A stretch of 64,000 nt of DNA from Buxus sempervirens (GCA_947561395.2 OX387182.1:56753283-56817282), one strand, 5' to 3'; shown: positions 1 through 11,343, counted from the stretch's first letter. Numbers and translations: made by a program. Notes: generated from the letters alone by a model not told the origin.

Positions 1-295
1 CAAGTGTTGGGCCCCATATCATTGAATAGAGGGCTCCGATACGAGTTTAACAAAATTGAGTTTGCTCAAATCGGAGTTCGGATGAAGGAGATATGATCTG
101 TCGAAGTTTCCGAGCAGCAAAGCCGGAAACTGTACACGTGGCACAGGAACTGCACACGTGGCAGCCAACGCAGCAAAATATCTCAGGGACTAAATCTTAA
201 ATATAAAAATTTCGTACGGGCGATCCGTAGATATAAAAAAGGGTCAAATCAGTCGAATCGGTCAAGTCGAAGGGCAAATCCGTAATTTTTCGATT

Positions 296-543
296 TGTAT
301 CCGGTCACATATACCGGATACACTGCCTATCCTTCATGGCCGGACTTGAAGACCGGATACATAAAGATATTCGCGAGAAATTCGCGCCACTTGGCCGACA
401 GATTCGCAGCGACATTAAATTTTGAAATGATTGAGTCATGTATCCGGCCTGAGTTACCGGATACAAAGGGAAGCCAGTGTATCTGGACTTGAAGTCCGGA
501 TACAAAGAGGCCTTAGTGTATCCGGCCTGAGTTGCCGGATACA
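296..543. repeat. Hairpin array C1: five TATCCGG/CCGGATA stem-loops
   Basis: Units lie at 296-322, about 340-362, 439-465, 478-504 and 517-543. Four are 27 nt long with a 9-bp stem (TGTATCCGG with CCGGATACA, one mismatch in the fourth). The 9-nt loops differ: TCACATATA, CCTGAGTTA, ACTTGAAGT, CCTGAGTTG. The second unit is degenerate. The array ends 10 nt before the TATA box at 553. Confidence 0.85.
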
Positions 544-552
544 TTAAGTTGC

Positions 553-562
553 CTATAAATAG
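553..562 (+). promoter_or_regulatory. TATA box of LTR family C
   Basis: CTATAAATAG is a perfect plant TATA element, placed immediately downstream of hairpin array C1 and upstream of a pyrimidine-rich leader. Confidence 0.65.
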
Positions 563-833
563 CCAATAGCAGCTCATATCCGGGGTTGCCCTTTGTTTTC
601 TCCTTTTCCCTGCTCTCTTCTTTCACCTACTCCCTTCGAATCCCACCCCTCTCAACCTCCTCAACCCTCTTCCACCTCCAAAGACCAAGCAAAGCTATAC
701 CCAGCCCTTGCCTTCTTCTTCACCCTCTCCACTAAAACAAGAGGAGGAGTTGCTGTGCTAAAGAGGAGGCTCCAGCTGCCGTTCAAGCCAAAGAAGGAGT
801 CCCCACCTTGCAAGAAAGTGTAGGAACACTCAG

Positions 834-839
834 GTAAGG
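834..839 (+). promoter_or_regulatory. 5' splice site in the LTR leader (family C)
   Basis: The sequence reads CAG then GTAAGG, a consensus plant splice donor, 272 nt after the TATA box. The minus-strand families A and B have donors at matching places after their TATA boxes. Confidence 0.45.
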
Positions 840-1405
840 CTCCTCACCATCTTGTGTTTGACATATATTAAAATGAGCATTTTCTGAATTTTTTTTACCA
901 AGTTGCCTTCACCCCTCTGCATGGGCTAGTCTTCATGTCATTTTATGCATGCTTTTGCTATTTTTTTTGTGTCATGAGATCCCGCACTACTTAGGAGTCT
1001 ACGTAGGTCCCTTTTTTTTTCTTTTGGCATGGGAGTTTCCTTAGTTACCTTTTTAGTGCTTGTTAGTGTGCTGTTTTGAGAAATTATAGGAGGAGAGTGT
1101 TCCTCCCATCGTGATCAAATGTATCCCCATCATAAGCCCCCTCCTCTCTCCTTTCTTCAAGATTTTACTTGTCTGAGGCATGACTCATTTTAATACCTTA
1201 TTGCTGTTTTTGTGCAAGCATGCTCCATCACCCCCAAGCCCCCATTTGCTTTGATGAATGGATCCCAAAGGAGAAGCCAAATGTGGCTTCTCCCAAACCT
1301 GAACACACGTGGGCCCATCCGGAGGCCCACAAGACTCTTAAAATGTCCCAGGAACCCCCTGGAATCCATCCCGAATGGCCAAAACCAAAAAGAAGCCATT
1401 TCAGG

Positions 1406-1550
1406 GTGATCCGGCAACTCAGGCCGGATCACCTGTGGCCTAGGCATATCCGGTAACTAAGGCCGGATAACCTAGGGCCCCTGTGTATCCGGCCACTCTG
1501 GCCGGATCACCTGTAGACCATGTGTATCCGGCCTGAGTTGCCGAATACAC
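1406..1550. repeat. Hairpin array C2: four ATCCGG/CCGGAT stem-loops
   Basis: Units start near 1406, 1445, 1483 and 1521. They show the same stem as array C1, with GATCCGG or TATCCGG arms and loops such as CAACTCAGG, TAACTAAGG and CCACTCTGG. Several have one mismatch, so this array is older or less constrained than C1. Confidence 0.75.
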
Positions 1551-2591
1551 ACAGAAGCATGATTTTTGCATATTCTGTTGCTCTGCCGAATTCTTGGGTG
1601 AGTTGTACTAAAACCAATGAACCAACGGGGTTTCCGGGCCACCCGGAAACCCAAGATGGGACTTGGACCGACCGGTCCAGCTTGGCACGCTAGTGGGCCT
1701 TCCAACGGGGCCCACCAATCCCAATGAACACCAAAGCATGCTAATTAATTGACCTAAGCAAAAGTGAACCAATTGAATCGGGCGGGCCAAACCCAATGCG
1801 GCCCACCCGAGCCTTGCCATATGAATGAATGCATAAACTGTGTGGTTTGGCCGAGACCATGGGCTAGGGCCTGTCGGGCCCACCAAAAACCCGCTAATCA
1901 AGCCAAGTTAGGGTGCAAACCCTAGACTTCGAAGCACTGGGCCTTCGAGCCCAAAGTCTGAATCACGGGCCCCAAGCCCAGTGACCAACCCACTTTGGCA
2001 AGATTAAAATAAGATAACATAAAATCACTTGGCCACCATGTGGGCCCACCTAAGGGGCCCACAAACCAATCCGGCCCATCACTTGCATAAAAGTCATTTA
2101 AATTGCAAACCTAAACCTTAATGAAAAACCAACTCATCATCCAAAGCCCACAGGGCCTCCTAGGGTTAGACAGAGGCCCACCAAGGGCACACGGGCCAAC
2201 TCAAGCCCATCTAGGACACCGGTTGGGCCTTCCAACGGGGCCCACCCAATCAGACTCAGAAAGCCAAAGATAAAATCAACTAAAGGGACCCACACCACTC
2301 AGGTGGTCCCAACAAGACCTAACAAAAATGCATGCGGGACTAGGAATCGGGTGAAAACCAAAGTAAGGAAGCTGACTCAAGTTAGGGAACCCACGGGACC
2401 CGTCATCCAACGGGGTGGATTGGGGTGTCTACGGACTTCCCCAGCCCACAACCGAGAACCAACCTTAGAATCTCAAGCCACAGACCCAAGAGCCTTAATA
2501 GACAAGATTAGGCACCTAGGTATCCGCCTGCACCCCATCAGGCGGTGGCAACTCCGAACTTACCCCGTGCCGCGTTTCCCACGCGCGCACA

Positions 2592-3442
2592 CCAAGTAAA
2601 GCTTCCTCTTGCCCATTTTGCACCGAGACATCATACATCTTAATCTTCCATAGCTCAAAGTTATTTCTTCCATTAAACTTCTCCACCTCAAATCGGTTGC
2701 TTCCCATTTTACTACACTTTTACTCACTTAGGCAATTTTACAAACACCTTGTTCACACTTTCTTCATATAACCCGGAAGCTCCGATACCACTTGTTGTGG
2801 TGAAGTCCCACCACTAGTGAATGATTTACCTAATACTTTGAAGTTCAAACAACCCAACAAAGTAATGGTAATACACCAAACACACAAACAAAGTGTAAAC
2901 TAGCCACTAAGTGTGTAAGAAAATGAAATAGAAGCACAACCACAAACAAGAGACGAGATTTAACGTGGTTCGGCACTAAGGCCTACATCCACGGGCAATT
3001 CGGCAAGATGGAACTCCACTATCAATGCAAAAGATTACAACAAGAGAAGATTTAGAAGACTTACCTCTGTACAAGCTTGACACATAAAACATTCACCCAA
3101 TCCCCCAATATGCAACCTTCCACAATATGTTTGTAACCCCAAACAATTATGAAAGAACCCCCAAATAACTTGGAACAAACCTTGCAAGAGATGGGATGGT
3201 GAAAACCCTTGTAGAGAAAACCCTTGTCTCTTCTCTTCCTCTCTCCTCTTCTTCTCACTCTCTCTCTTAATAGAACCCCACCTAGTGTCTTATAACCCAC
3301 ATGAGAGAGCCCCTCTCATGTACCACACTAATGGTATATAAACTTTATTGCTACCATTTACATGAATGCCCTCATATAAAGTAACAAGTCCCAAGAGAAC
3401 AAAAAAACATAAAGAGAAGTGATTTTATATCACCTCTCAACA
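2592..3442 (-). mobile_element. Ty1/copia element remnant: LTR, primer site and gag start
   Basis: Read on the minus strand: an LTR from 3442 to 2793 (650 bp) that starts TGTTG and ends CAACA, then a two-base spacer, then a primer-binding site TGGTATCGGAGC (2779-2790). This is close to the initiator-methionine tRNA complement TGGTATCAGAGC. Then the gag start codon at 2707. The LTR contains the phrase AACGTGGTTCGGC, common in plant copia LTRs. The element is cut at 2592 by the long LTR to its left, so the rest of gag-pol is outside the window or lost. Confidence 0.75.
2597..2707 (-). pseudogene. Copia gag N-terminus, truncated
   Basis: The frame opens MGSNRFEVEKFNG and continues NNFELWKIKMYDVSVQNG, the hallmark start of the copia-type gag polypeptide (UBN2 families). 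About 37 codons match before the frame runs into the neighbouring LTR and ceases to look like gag. The ATG lies 65 nt after the primer-binding site, as expected. It cannot encode a working gag. Confidence 0.75.
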
Positions 3443-3911
3443 TTTTCTTTGTTATGAAGTCCCCCATATACCAAGCTTACAATAAAGGTAAAGCAAAATC
3501 CTCCTAAACTTCCATTTTTTTTTTTTTAACTCATACTACAAGTTTCTTCACTTCAAACTAATTAAGATATCTACAATGTAACGTGAAATAATCATTAAAT
3601 TGTAGAGGCCAGACCACAATGAAGATAACTGATAGCTGCTGTTATAACATTATTGTGGGGTTGATGACATTCAACTCACTTCTACCTTGGAGCATGGTAA
3701 GATCAGCCAAGAAACTTGAGAAACTAGAAGAAATGCCATGCCAGTCTTTGGCAACCCATCATCCATAGTGCGATCTCAGTAAACTCCAAAAGCATAAAGA
3801 GAAGACAAAGGGGAATTTATAAATCATCATCATAAGCCAATTTCCACCAAAGTTGGATCGGAAGAAAGGGGAATTTATACACAAAAATATTAAAGAGTTC
3901 AGGACTCTTTT
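3443..3911. other. Intergenic, nothing recognised
   Basis: AT-rich DNA between the copia LTR and a foldback element. I see no conserved frame or repeat edges on either strand. Confidence 0.4.
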
Positions 3912-4097
3912 AGAGCGGAATGTGGACTGTACAGCCTCTATCTACACTTATGTTTACAGCATTTAAGGAGTGTCGTTCAATGTGGGTCCTACAAAAAAAA
4001 ATAAAAACTAAAAAAATGGATGAACAATAAGTGAACGGCATCCTATACATGCTACAAATAACATTGTAGATAGAGGCTGCACACTCCCTCATCCGCT
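3912..4097. mobile_element. Foldback MITE, about 186 bp
   Basis: The left arm contains CAGCCTCTATCTACA (3938-3952) and the right arm contains its reverse complement TGTAGATAGAGGCTG (4065-4079). The similarity continues outward as GAGCGGAATG... and CATCCGCTTT.... The arms are about 40 nt each. Flanks share TTTTAGAG, a possible 8-bp duplication of hAT type. There is no coding capacity. Confidence 0.6.
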
Positions 4098-4865
4098 TTT
4101 TAGAGAGCTTTTTGTGAGTAAAACTCTCCTTTTTTTCTCTCCCATGTTGGGCATTTAAACGTTCGACCTAACACAGGACTGTTACATCGAACCTATCTTG
4201 GTTTGGTCAATTGGATTGGGTCAACCCCTTTGGAAAAGAAAATTTGAAATATTTAAGTTTAATAGAGAAATCCATTTTTCATGTAAGAGATTTCTTTACC
4301 TTCTCAAGAAAGGCAAGGCATGCACTAATGGTCTTTGAAGAAAATGAATTATTTAGTTACCAACATGGAATTGGATTTAACTTAATTATAAAAATGATTA
4401 AGAACTTCTCATCCAATTGAATCATGTGTTTTTTTTTTCACATAAACTAAAGATTTGATAAAAAGAATAGTTATAAACCCTGTAGACCATCCCTACAGGA
4501 GTGTGAAGGCCCCAAGTTGGTAAGGTGAAAAAAGTCAAAAATTTAAATGGAGAAGAAAAGCAAGAAAATAAATAAATATAGTGTCAATTAGATTCTTTGT
4601 CGCCCTAATAAATAGAAGAGAAAATAGAATTTGTTCCATCTCTTTAGAAAAAAAAAATATTGATAAGATAAACATGGATAAAGAAAAACAGCATGACCTT
4701 GGAGAAGCACACAATGGAGGACTCTTTCATTCCCTGCTATTCATTTTTTCTGTCTGAAAAATATCCATGTTGGCACCAAACAAAAGAAAATCAATAATTG
4801 ATATTTTTCACAGAAAGTTACAGTCCGCATGACATAAAGGCTTAAGACATATATATATACAGAAA
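4098..4865. other. Intergenic, nothing recognised
   Basis: AT-rich sequence; the short open stretch at 4211-4420 shows no recognisable family and is probably chance. Confidence 0.4.
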
Positions 4866-5179
4866 GGGCAAATTGGTCTTAAAAATTGAGAATTAGTGAT
4901 AATTTTTCAAATAATTGAGATTTAGTGTCATTTTACTGTTAATAAAGACATTCTTCCAACAATGCCCTCCAAAGACTTTGAAAACCTTTTCACTCATTTA
5001 GGTACAAATGAAGTTTGCAAGTCTTTTTGAGGGTACTTTTGGAATAAATTTTTTATGAATAGTAAAACGATATTAGATCCCAATTATTTGAATAAAATAC
5101 CACTGATGCTTAATTTTTAAGAATATACTGACTAAATCTGAATTAGTTTGAAAAAGTATCACTAAAAACCAATTTTCCC
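4866..5179. mobile_element. MITE with imperfect terminal inverted repeats, 314 bp
   Basis: The left end reads GGGCAAATTGGTCTTAAAAA. The reverse complement of the right end reads GGGAAAATTGGTTTTTAGTG. Inside, TAGTGATA followed by TTTTTCAAA recurs in inverted orientation from each side, so the whole unit folds back. Target duplication is not clear. A second copy of one terminus lies at 8511-8563. Confidence 0.55.
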
Positions 5180-5294
5180 AATCTCAAAATAAATGGATCA
5201 TAAATCAACCATTGACATGGTCAGTAACATATAGAAGACCACAACCCTAATGCTACATGAATCTTATTCCTATCTTAATCTGTCAAAAACTATA

Positions 5295-5470
5295 AGGGTG
5301 TGTTTGACACAAAGAATTAGAATTACATAGTTGAATTACAAATATACAGATTTATAATTCTCTAAATTCAAATTCTTTGAATTGAAATTTTTTCGTTTGG
5401 CTATAATAGAGAATTGCAATTCTAATATTTTGAATTTTTGAAATTCTAATTCCAATGTTTGGTTGCCACA
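5295..5470. repeat. AT-rich palindromic segment, MITE-like
   Basis: The segment opens GGGTGTGTTTGACA and ends near TTTGGTTGCCACAA, whose reverse complement TTGTGGCAACCAAA resembles the opening of common plant hAT MITEs. Between them GAATT/AATTC words alternate. The arms are too diverged to fix the ends. Confidence 0.3.
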
Positions 5471-5781
5471 AATAACTTTATATACAAAATTCAATACGAC
5501 TAAAATAAAATAATTGTAGATATCAAATAGCCAATAGTGATGGAGTTATAAAAATAAATAACTGCTATAAATGATCTGATGGGACACCCATACATCACCA
5601 ATTATGAGATCTAATAACAAAAATAATTCAGTGAGCATTGAAACTTTGGACTTGCACAACTACTTCGATTAAATTAGTTCATACAAAGGAACAGATAGTA
5701 CACTCTGAGCATTCATCCAATAGAAGAGAAATTCCATACCTAATGACAGAATTAATTATTATATATATATTTAACTAGAGA

Positions 5782-6114
5782 TGTAACGCCCCAAACCCAT
5801 ACCCAGCAAGATATTGTCCGCTCTGGGCCCAATAGGCCTTCACGGATTTGTTCTCAAGGGATAATACAAGAAAACTTCCCAGTGATCACCCATCCTAGCA
5901 CTACTCTCACCCGAGCACGCTTAACTTCAGGGTTCCAAGGCGATTTAGTCCGTGTTATGTCTTAAAAGGCATCTGGCTTAGTTGAGGGTCTTAAGACTAC
6001 TTATAGCATCTCCGAGCGTTGTGGGATCCCAACCATATATGCACGTCCTTGCCTGGTAGCTCACCCAGTGAGATTACCCATTCACCCGCCCACTCAGACA
6101 GCCAGGATGTCACA
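5782..6114 (-). mobile_element. Cassandra-type solo LTR carrying 5S rRNA sequence
   Basis: A 333-bp unit starts TGTAACGCCCC and ends ATGTCACA. Both sides carry the perfect 5-bp duplication AGAGA (5777-5781 and 6115-6119). Inside, on the minus strand, is a long match to the plant 5S rRNA gene, including AGTTAAGCGTGCTCGGG and AGGATGGGTGA. Cassandra elements are known terminal-repeat-in-miniature retrotransposons whose LTRs contain a 5S gene with its RNA polymerase III promoter. Only one LTR is present, with no internal region, so it is a solo LTR left by LTR-LTR recombination. Confidence 0.88.
5859..5985 (-). ncRNA. 5S rRNA-like domain of the Cassandra LTR
   Basis: The 3' half matches 5S rRNA closely from the A box (AGTTAAGCGTGCT) through the C box (GGATGGGTGAYC) to GGGAAGT. 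The 5' third has drifted beyond easy recognition. It is not a ribosomal 5S gene, but the internal pol III promoter words survive, so transcription is conceivable. Confidence 0.6.
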
Positions 6115-6485
6115 AGAGAAATTAATTACATGTATAGCTCTTGAACCCATTTTTATGATAATCCCATTTAGAATACCAAGAACCCAGTAATTACAATCCC
6201 TCTCTACTAACTATTTCCTTCAATAGAACTGAAAAGGATGAATGTCTCCTTATCTCATTTTGATCACATGTTGAAAAGATGAACACCACCACTAACAGTA
6301 ACATGGCAACCTTTAGTTGCCCAGTTTTGAAACTTTTTTATCAATACTGATACATGTCTGCAGAATCCATGATTGGTTGATTCATGTAAAGCAAATTCCA
6401 TGAATTCATAAAGCTGTCATCACTCATCAGAGATATGAAGATCCTTAGTTTCAAAAACATTAATTGTTGGTTGCGTTTATGTAGT

Positions 6486-6659
6486 TTAGCATCTCTCATC
6501 GAGGGACTGTAATCTATGGCCTAGCTCTCCCATCTGAGCTCTCAAAACTGAATTCTTAGCCTCAGTATTCGAAAAGTGCTGAGTGGTGATGTTCATTGAT
6601 GCAGTGGGATCCGAGATAGATGATGTTGAGCTGTCAGATTGCACATTGATGGTGCTTGA
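6486..6659 (-). pseudogene. bZIP transcription factor fragment (S-group-like) without its basic region
   Basis: The minus strand translates to a serine-rich stretch (QSDSSTSSISDP), then NITTQHFSNTEAKNSVL, then RAQMGELGHRLQSLDE and a stop at 6486. The pattern N-I-T-T-Q-H-F/Y-x-N-x-E-A-x-N-S-V-L-R-A-Q-M-x-E-L-x-H-R-L-x-S-L is the distal leucine zipper of plant S1-type bZIP factors. The DNA-binding basic region (N-x7-R), which should precede the zipper, is absent; the serine-rich part joins directly. This looks like an internally deleted gene copy, not a working factor. Parent gene not identified. Confidence 0.65.
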
Positions 6660-6719
6660 ATACCATGAGTTGGCAGATCATCGCCAAGGCAAGAAGTGGT
6701 GGTGATATCTTTCTAATTG

Positions 6720-7320
6720 GGGCAGTTTTAAGTGCGTTTTAGTATTTTGGACATAACTTTGGCTATGGTTATCGGAATCGCACATATGACCCCAATTCGG
6801 AAAGATATTTCCGACGCGTACGCCATGATACATCGACTAAAGTTTATGTGCATCTTCTTCGACCTCAAATTCCGCTGTTTCCCTCTCCGAATCACTATTC
6901 TTAGTTATTTGTTGCTATTTCTAGTAATACTTCGTTTGTCAATTAGGAAGTGATTTTAAACCCGATTTGGGCTAGATTTTTCACAGGTTGCTTATTTTAT
7001 TCTATATTTCATTTTGGCATGATTTAGGGGATTTTGCCGTTTTTAGTAACTTTCCAGTATAGACGATTTTTGGCTATAAAGTCCGGCTTGTGGACTGATT
7101 TTAGCATTACTTGATTAATTAATATTCAGTTGAATCTCAGAGACGTTTTCTCTGTGTTTTTGGGCAAACTATTTGTGTTCTTCCCTGTTCATCATCTGTT
7201 CAAACTAGCCTACAGAATAATCGCTATTCTGTCCGGCGTCATTCATGTTCGTCAGGATCTGATTATTCTCCTTCCTTCCTCAACTGAGCCACTTGGGCCA
7301 TCAGATCATCAAACATATAC
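6720..7320 (+). other. Possible diverged LTR fragment
   Basis: The wording (GGACATAACTTTGGCTATGG, CCCCAATTCGGAAAGATATT, later TTCTGTCCGGCGTC) resembles the style of long plant LTRs like those elsewhere in the window, but I find no TG/CA ends or target duplication. Open stretches at 6732-6953 and 7130-7339 show no known family. Confidence 0.25.
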
Positions 7321-7532
7321 CAATGTTAATAACAAATAAAATGGGAAAAAAAACTGAAAATCAGATTTTCACTAAGCAAATGGATAGGTAGGGTTGAGTT
7401 GAACATGACATATCAAATAAGAATTTGTTTCAATGAATTCAATAGTTTCTGCTACTTGTTTTATATGTAAGTTCCAAAACAAGCTGTTTTGTTTTTTTTT
7501 CCTTTTCTTCTTTTGCCTGAAGCACAAAAAAA

Positions 7533-7551
7533 GGGGGGGGGGGGGGGGGGG
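7533..7551. repeat. Poly-G tract, 19 G
   Basis: An uninterrupted run of 19 G follows AAAAAAA. Similar tracts occur at 8438-8458 (as C) and about 39937-39960. Length may be unreliable in assembly. Confidence 0.8.
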
Positions 7552-8071
7552 ATCAAACATATGCAAAGTTAGCATCGAAAAGATCGTAATCAAAGAAAAA
7601 ACTAGGGTAACACATGCACATGTGCATGCACACACAGAACTGGTTAATGTTTCAGAACTGGTTTCCAATTGAAGTACCCATGATGATGTTAGCACAAGAC
7701 GAGGAGAGCGAAGAAGCAGTCTAGAGATCAGGCATGCTTCCGTCCCCAGTTCATTAATCGAGAATTGTAAAAAACAGGGGTCTCATTAAAGAATTGTAAT
7801 TCAACATTTTAAGCTTAAAAAAAACTTCTTTTCTTTAGAAATTTTCCGATTTGGTCTTTATTCAGAAGCAATCAATCTTCAAGTGATTGTTAGAAATTCT
7901 TTACATGAAAAAACATACATGCAATTACTAGTTACCACAGGTCATAACTCTGGAAGTCATATTCTATCTTGTATGACCAATAATGCGTTTGTGCATATTA
8001 CAGGTGTAACAACGAGTTACTTTCCACTAGCGAGGTGCACATATAGTATCATATGTATCTATACTATCTAT

Positions 8072-8240
8072 TAGGGGTGTCAATTGGTTCGGTATAAACC
8101 GAAAACCGATGGAACCAAACAGGAAAAAATCGGTTTGGTTTTGTTTTTTTTATAATTTGGTTTGGTTTCGGTTTGAAAAACTACAACTGAATTTATATGG
8201 TTTGGTTTACGGTTTAGGTAGTTAATAAACAAAATAGAAT
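8072..8240. mobile_element. hAT-type MITE, one end only
   Basis: The segment begins TAGGGGTGTCAATTGGTTCG, a typical hAT terminus, followed by subterminal GGTTTGGTTT and AACCGAAAACCG words. No matching right end is visible before the next repeats, so it appears truncated. Confidence 0.45.
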
Positions 8241-8424
8241 CGAAGAAACCAAGACAATGGTGTATACATAAATATATATAGTGGTGGCACATGCATACTA
8301 CACATCCTCACCTTTAACTATAACATATAAGTAGGGGTTTAAATTCAATGTGAAAAGAGTAGTTGGTGGTTTTGCATTATTTTATTTGGGAAAGACAATA
8401 GTTGGGAAGAAAGGAGCCCAGGAT

Positions 8425-8490
8425 GGGGGGGAATATTCCCCCCCCCCCCCCCCCCCCCTCTCCTTTTATTAATAGTATAGAGTAAAAGAT
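8425..8490 (-). mobile_element. Poly-C tract joined to a Helitron-like 5' terminus
   Basis: A G7, then GAATATT, then 21 C (8438-8458) lead into TCTCCTTTTATTAATAGTATAG. Its reverse complement CTATACTATTAATAAAAGGA resembles the 5' end of ATREP-type Helitrons, and the same layout recurs at 28520-28556. I see no matching 3' end nearby. Confidence 0.35.
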
Positions 8491-8510
8491 GCACTCAAGA
8501 ATTGGCCAAC

Positions 8511-8563
8511 TCATTGAATTTGAATTATTTTGAAAAATCATCACTAAAAACCAATTTCCCGAG
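8511..8563. repeat. Terminus of the 4866-5179 MITE family
   Basis: GAATTATTTTGAAAAATCAT followed by CACTAAAAACCAATTTCCC repeats the right-hand end of the MITE at 4866-5179. Confidence 0.5.
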
Positions 8564-11343
8564 TTATATTGCACCCCTAAATTTAGAATAATGATCATTC
8601 ATGCCCCTAGCACTTTTAAGATAACAACTAATACTTTGCCAAATATGGAAGAGAAATTTAAATGAGTCAAATTACCAAATCTCTCTTTTTTTTCTATTTT
8701 CTGGGTAAGATGATACCTGTGAGACATGGAAAATCAATTTAATGACTTCCTAAATCATCACACAAGATTCATAAAAAAGAGGAGTCGCCACCATTTTGTT
8801 TAGGTGTGAATGGACACCAAAATATCAAATCAAATAAAAAAGACAGAAATTAGAGTAAAAATAACTCTAGTTTAAAATACAAAACAAAAAACAAAACAAC
8901 TAGAGATGGGTAAGGGGATTAGGTTATGAATAGAGGAAGGTGTTAGGCACCCCTATTCATCCACACAAGGTGATTGCCAGGTATTGTTCATGTTAAAAAT
9001 AAATAAGGCTTGCTTAATAAAAAAAATCATAAAAGTAACAAAAGTGTATCGTTTTTCATATGAATATCCCAATTAATTCAGAACCTTCAATATGATCACA
9101 CCATTCTAAGGGTTTCATGATTAAAATAAAATTGAGATAAAAATTAAAGAAAACCATCCTAAAGTGAAATCTGACAAAAACTAGCTTTAGGCTAAACCAT
9201 TAAAAGATTGAAAAACCAGATTGAAATCAAATCTCTTGATTAAAATATTGAAGAAGAAAGCTCTTTAAGGTAAAGATCTAATCCAGATCTCTCATTCAAC
9301 CCATGTTGATAAAAAAAATATCAAAAGGAGGAGTTTAGACCCTAGGATCCTCTCCCTGAGATTAAAACAACTTCAAAATCACATCATGAAACCCTAAGGT
9401 TACTTTCAGGCATTTGATTTTAGATCTACCATATAGATCATGGTAGATCTAGAATCCTAGCCAAATATCACCAAAATAAAGAAAACATTGATGTAGGTAC
9501 AATCGTGTGAAAAATCCAAACTATGGGATGAAGTGGGATCTCCTGCTATTGTGAGACACGGGAAAAATCACCGGAGTGATCTCCCGTCCGTCAACACACG
9601 GGCTCAACGCAAAATTGGGAGAGTCGCCACCATTCATAATTATGGGGTGAGAATGGACACCAAAATTATCAAAAATAAGGGAAAAGTGCTAAAAGGCCAA
9701 TTCTAGGGTAAAAATAGCCTTACTTGAAAATCAAATCCAGAGATGGGTAAGGGGACTAGATTATGAACGGGGAAGGTGTTAGACACCCTCATTCACCCAC
9801 ACAAGATGGTTGCCAAGTGTATGTTCATGCTAAAAGAAAATAGGAAGCTTGCTTAAAAATCATGAAAAGCCTTGAAAAAGGAACAAGTGTATGATATATT
9901 CACACGAAGATCCAAATGGATTTTAGATCTTCTCTTATGTCAATATCATTTCTGAAATGTCCTAAAAGGATAAAAATCCAAGCAAAAGAGTGTACAAAGC
10001 CAAGTTGAATCAAATCCGGAAAATTCGGCGAAAGTAATGCCATTTGTCTAGAAATCATTCAAATCCCATTTTAGATTGATCTAAACCAAATCCATTTAAA
10101 AGATCTTAGTAAATAAGGGACTCATGCAAAATTTCAAGTAATTCCGGGTGAAAACCTAGGAGTTATGTTCCTTGAAAGTTGCTGCTGGGGATATTTGAAA
10201 GTGATAAGTAGGTAACTTTGGAAACTCACCTAGAAACATCTACTCCATAAAAACCCACGAACTTTGGTGTGATTGAAGTCTGTATGGCCATCTTTCAAAA
10301 GAAACTAGCCTCATACAAAAACTCATTCGGATGTGCCTTGGGTGGTCTCCCGAACAGGCCCCGAAGATCACAGATTTACCCATAAAAGTGTCATTGAGCA
10401 GTTCTGAGTAAATCGGCTACCAATAATACAAATGGAGTCCAAAAATTATGAAACCAACTGGATTTAAAACTAGACTCATAAAGGAGTGCCCAGAAATAAA
10501 AATCATTCGAATCGGATTTAAAACGAACACATGGCGCTCCGTCGAAGTGACAAGTTCTGTATTTGAACCTGAACTGTCCAATCAACTTCGACAGAGAGGT
10601 GTCAAAAATCCACTTGATAGAAATTAATCAAATTTAGTGAACATAAACTAGACAGCCTCACCTTTCCCATGGTTCTAGAATCACTCCAAAATTCATCCGG
10701 ACGATGAAGTTATGAGTGTCCGAAGTAAGGGTACAGTTGCTGTCAAGCTAAGCCACTTTTGAAGAAAACCAAATCCGAAAAGTGATAAAAATTTGTGATC
10801 CGTGCAAGATGAACACAAATACTTTAAAAATCATTCAAAGACATTCCAGAATTGATTGAGGCCATTTATTTCAGATTTATCACAGTAAATGCAATAAACC
10901 CAAAATATGAGCCTATCCCGCCAAAATAGTGTTATGTATGTGCAAATGTGAAAAACCATATAAGATCAATGGAACAACATAGCATGCATACATATTCATC
11001 AAAATAAGGTTCTAAACAGCCTAGGGTTCCGTTCCATTATCGTTTCCCTCTGTTCTCTCTCCCCGTTAAACACGGTTCTTCAAGATAATCAAGGGTACTT
11101 TGAATATGAAACGGTTTACAATCAATCAAAAGGCTTTATTCTACATAGGTTCTAGCACTAGGGTCAATCCCCAGTCTCGTTTCTCCTAGATCCCGCCTTC
11201 ACGTTTTACAGCTAGGGGTAGTCTCGAGATACTTTGAGCCGGGGAAGGGTTTTCACACACAAAGAAGGTCTTATTCTACAGAAAAGTAGAAAAAGAGATC
11301 TAGATCTAGGAATGTAAAACAGAAAATAAAAGAAAATTTTGAG

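Larger units (their letters stand above)
1..2591 (+). mobile_element. Long LTR (family C), 3' portion, left end outside window
   Basis: This stretch has LTR logic but no protein domains. It holds a hairpin array (296-543), a canonical TATA box directly after it (553-562), a pyrimidine-rich leader, a 5' splice site (834-839), a second hairpin array (1406-1550) and a GC-rich tail full of GGCCCA words. Its right end reads ...GCGCGCACA at 2591, and about 50 nt upstream lies a GGTGGCAACTC box. The minus-strand elements at 9550, 13339 and 28651 carry a GTGGCGACTC box at a similar distance from their 3' ends, so I infer a related layout. It interrupts a copia gag frame at 2592, with CCAAG as the possible target duplication. 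The left terminus is not in the window, so it could be a solo LTR or the 3' LTR of a full element. Confidence 0.6.

Noticed and set aside
593-823. 76-codon proline-rich frame after the family C TATA box
   Set aside because: Low-complexity pyrimidine-rich leader without relatives; could at most be a leader peptide. Not called as a gene.
5859-5985. Genuine 5S rRNA gene
   Set aside because: The 5' third is degraded and the match lies inside a TG...CA unit with 5-bp duplications, so it belongs to a Cassandra LTR.
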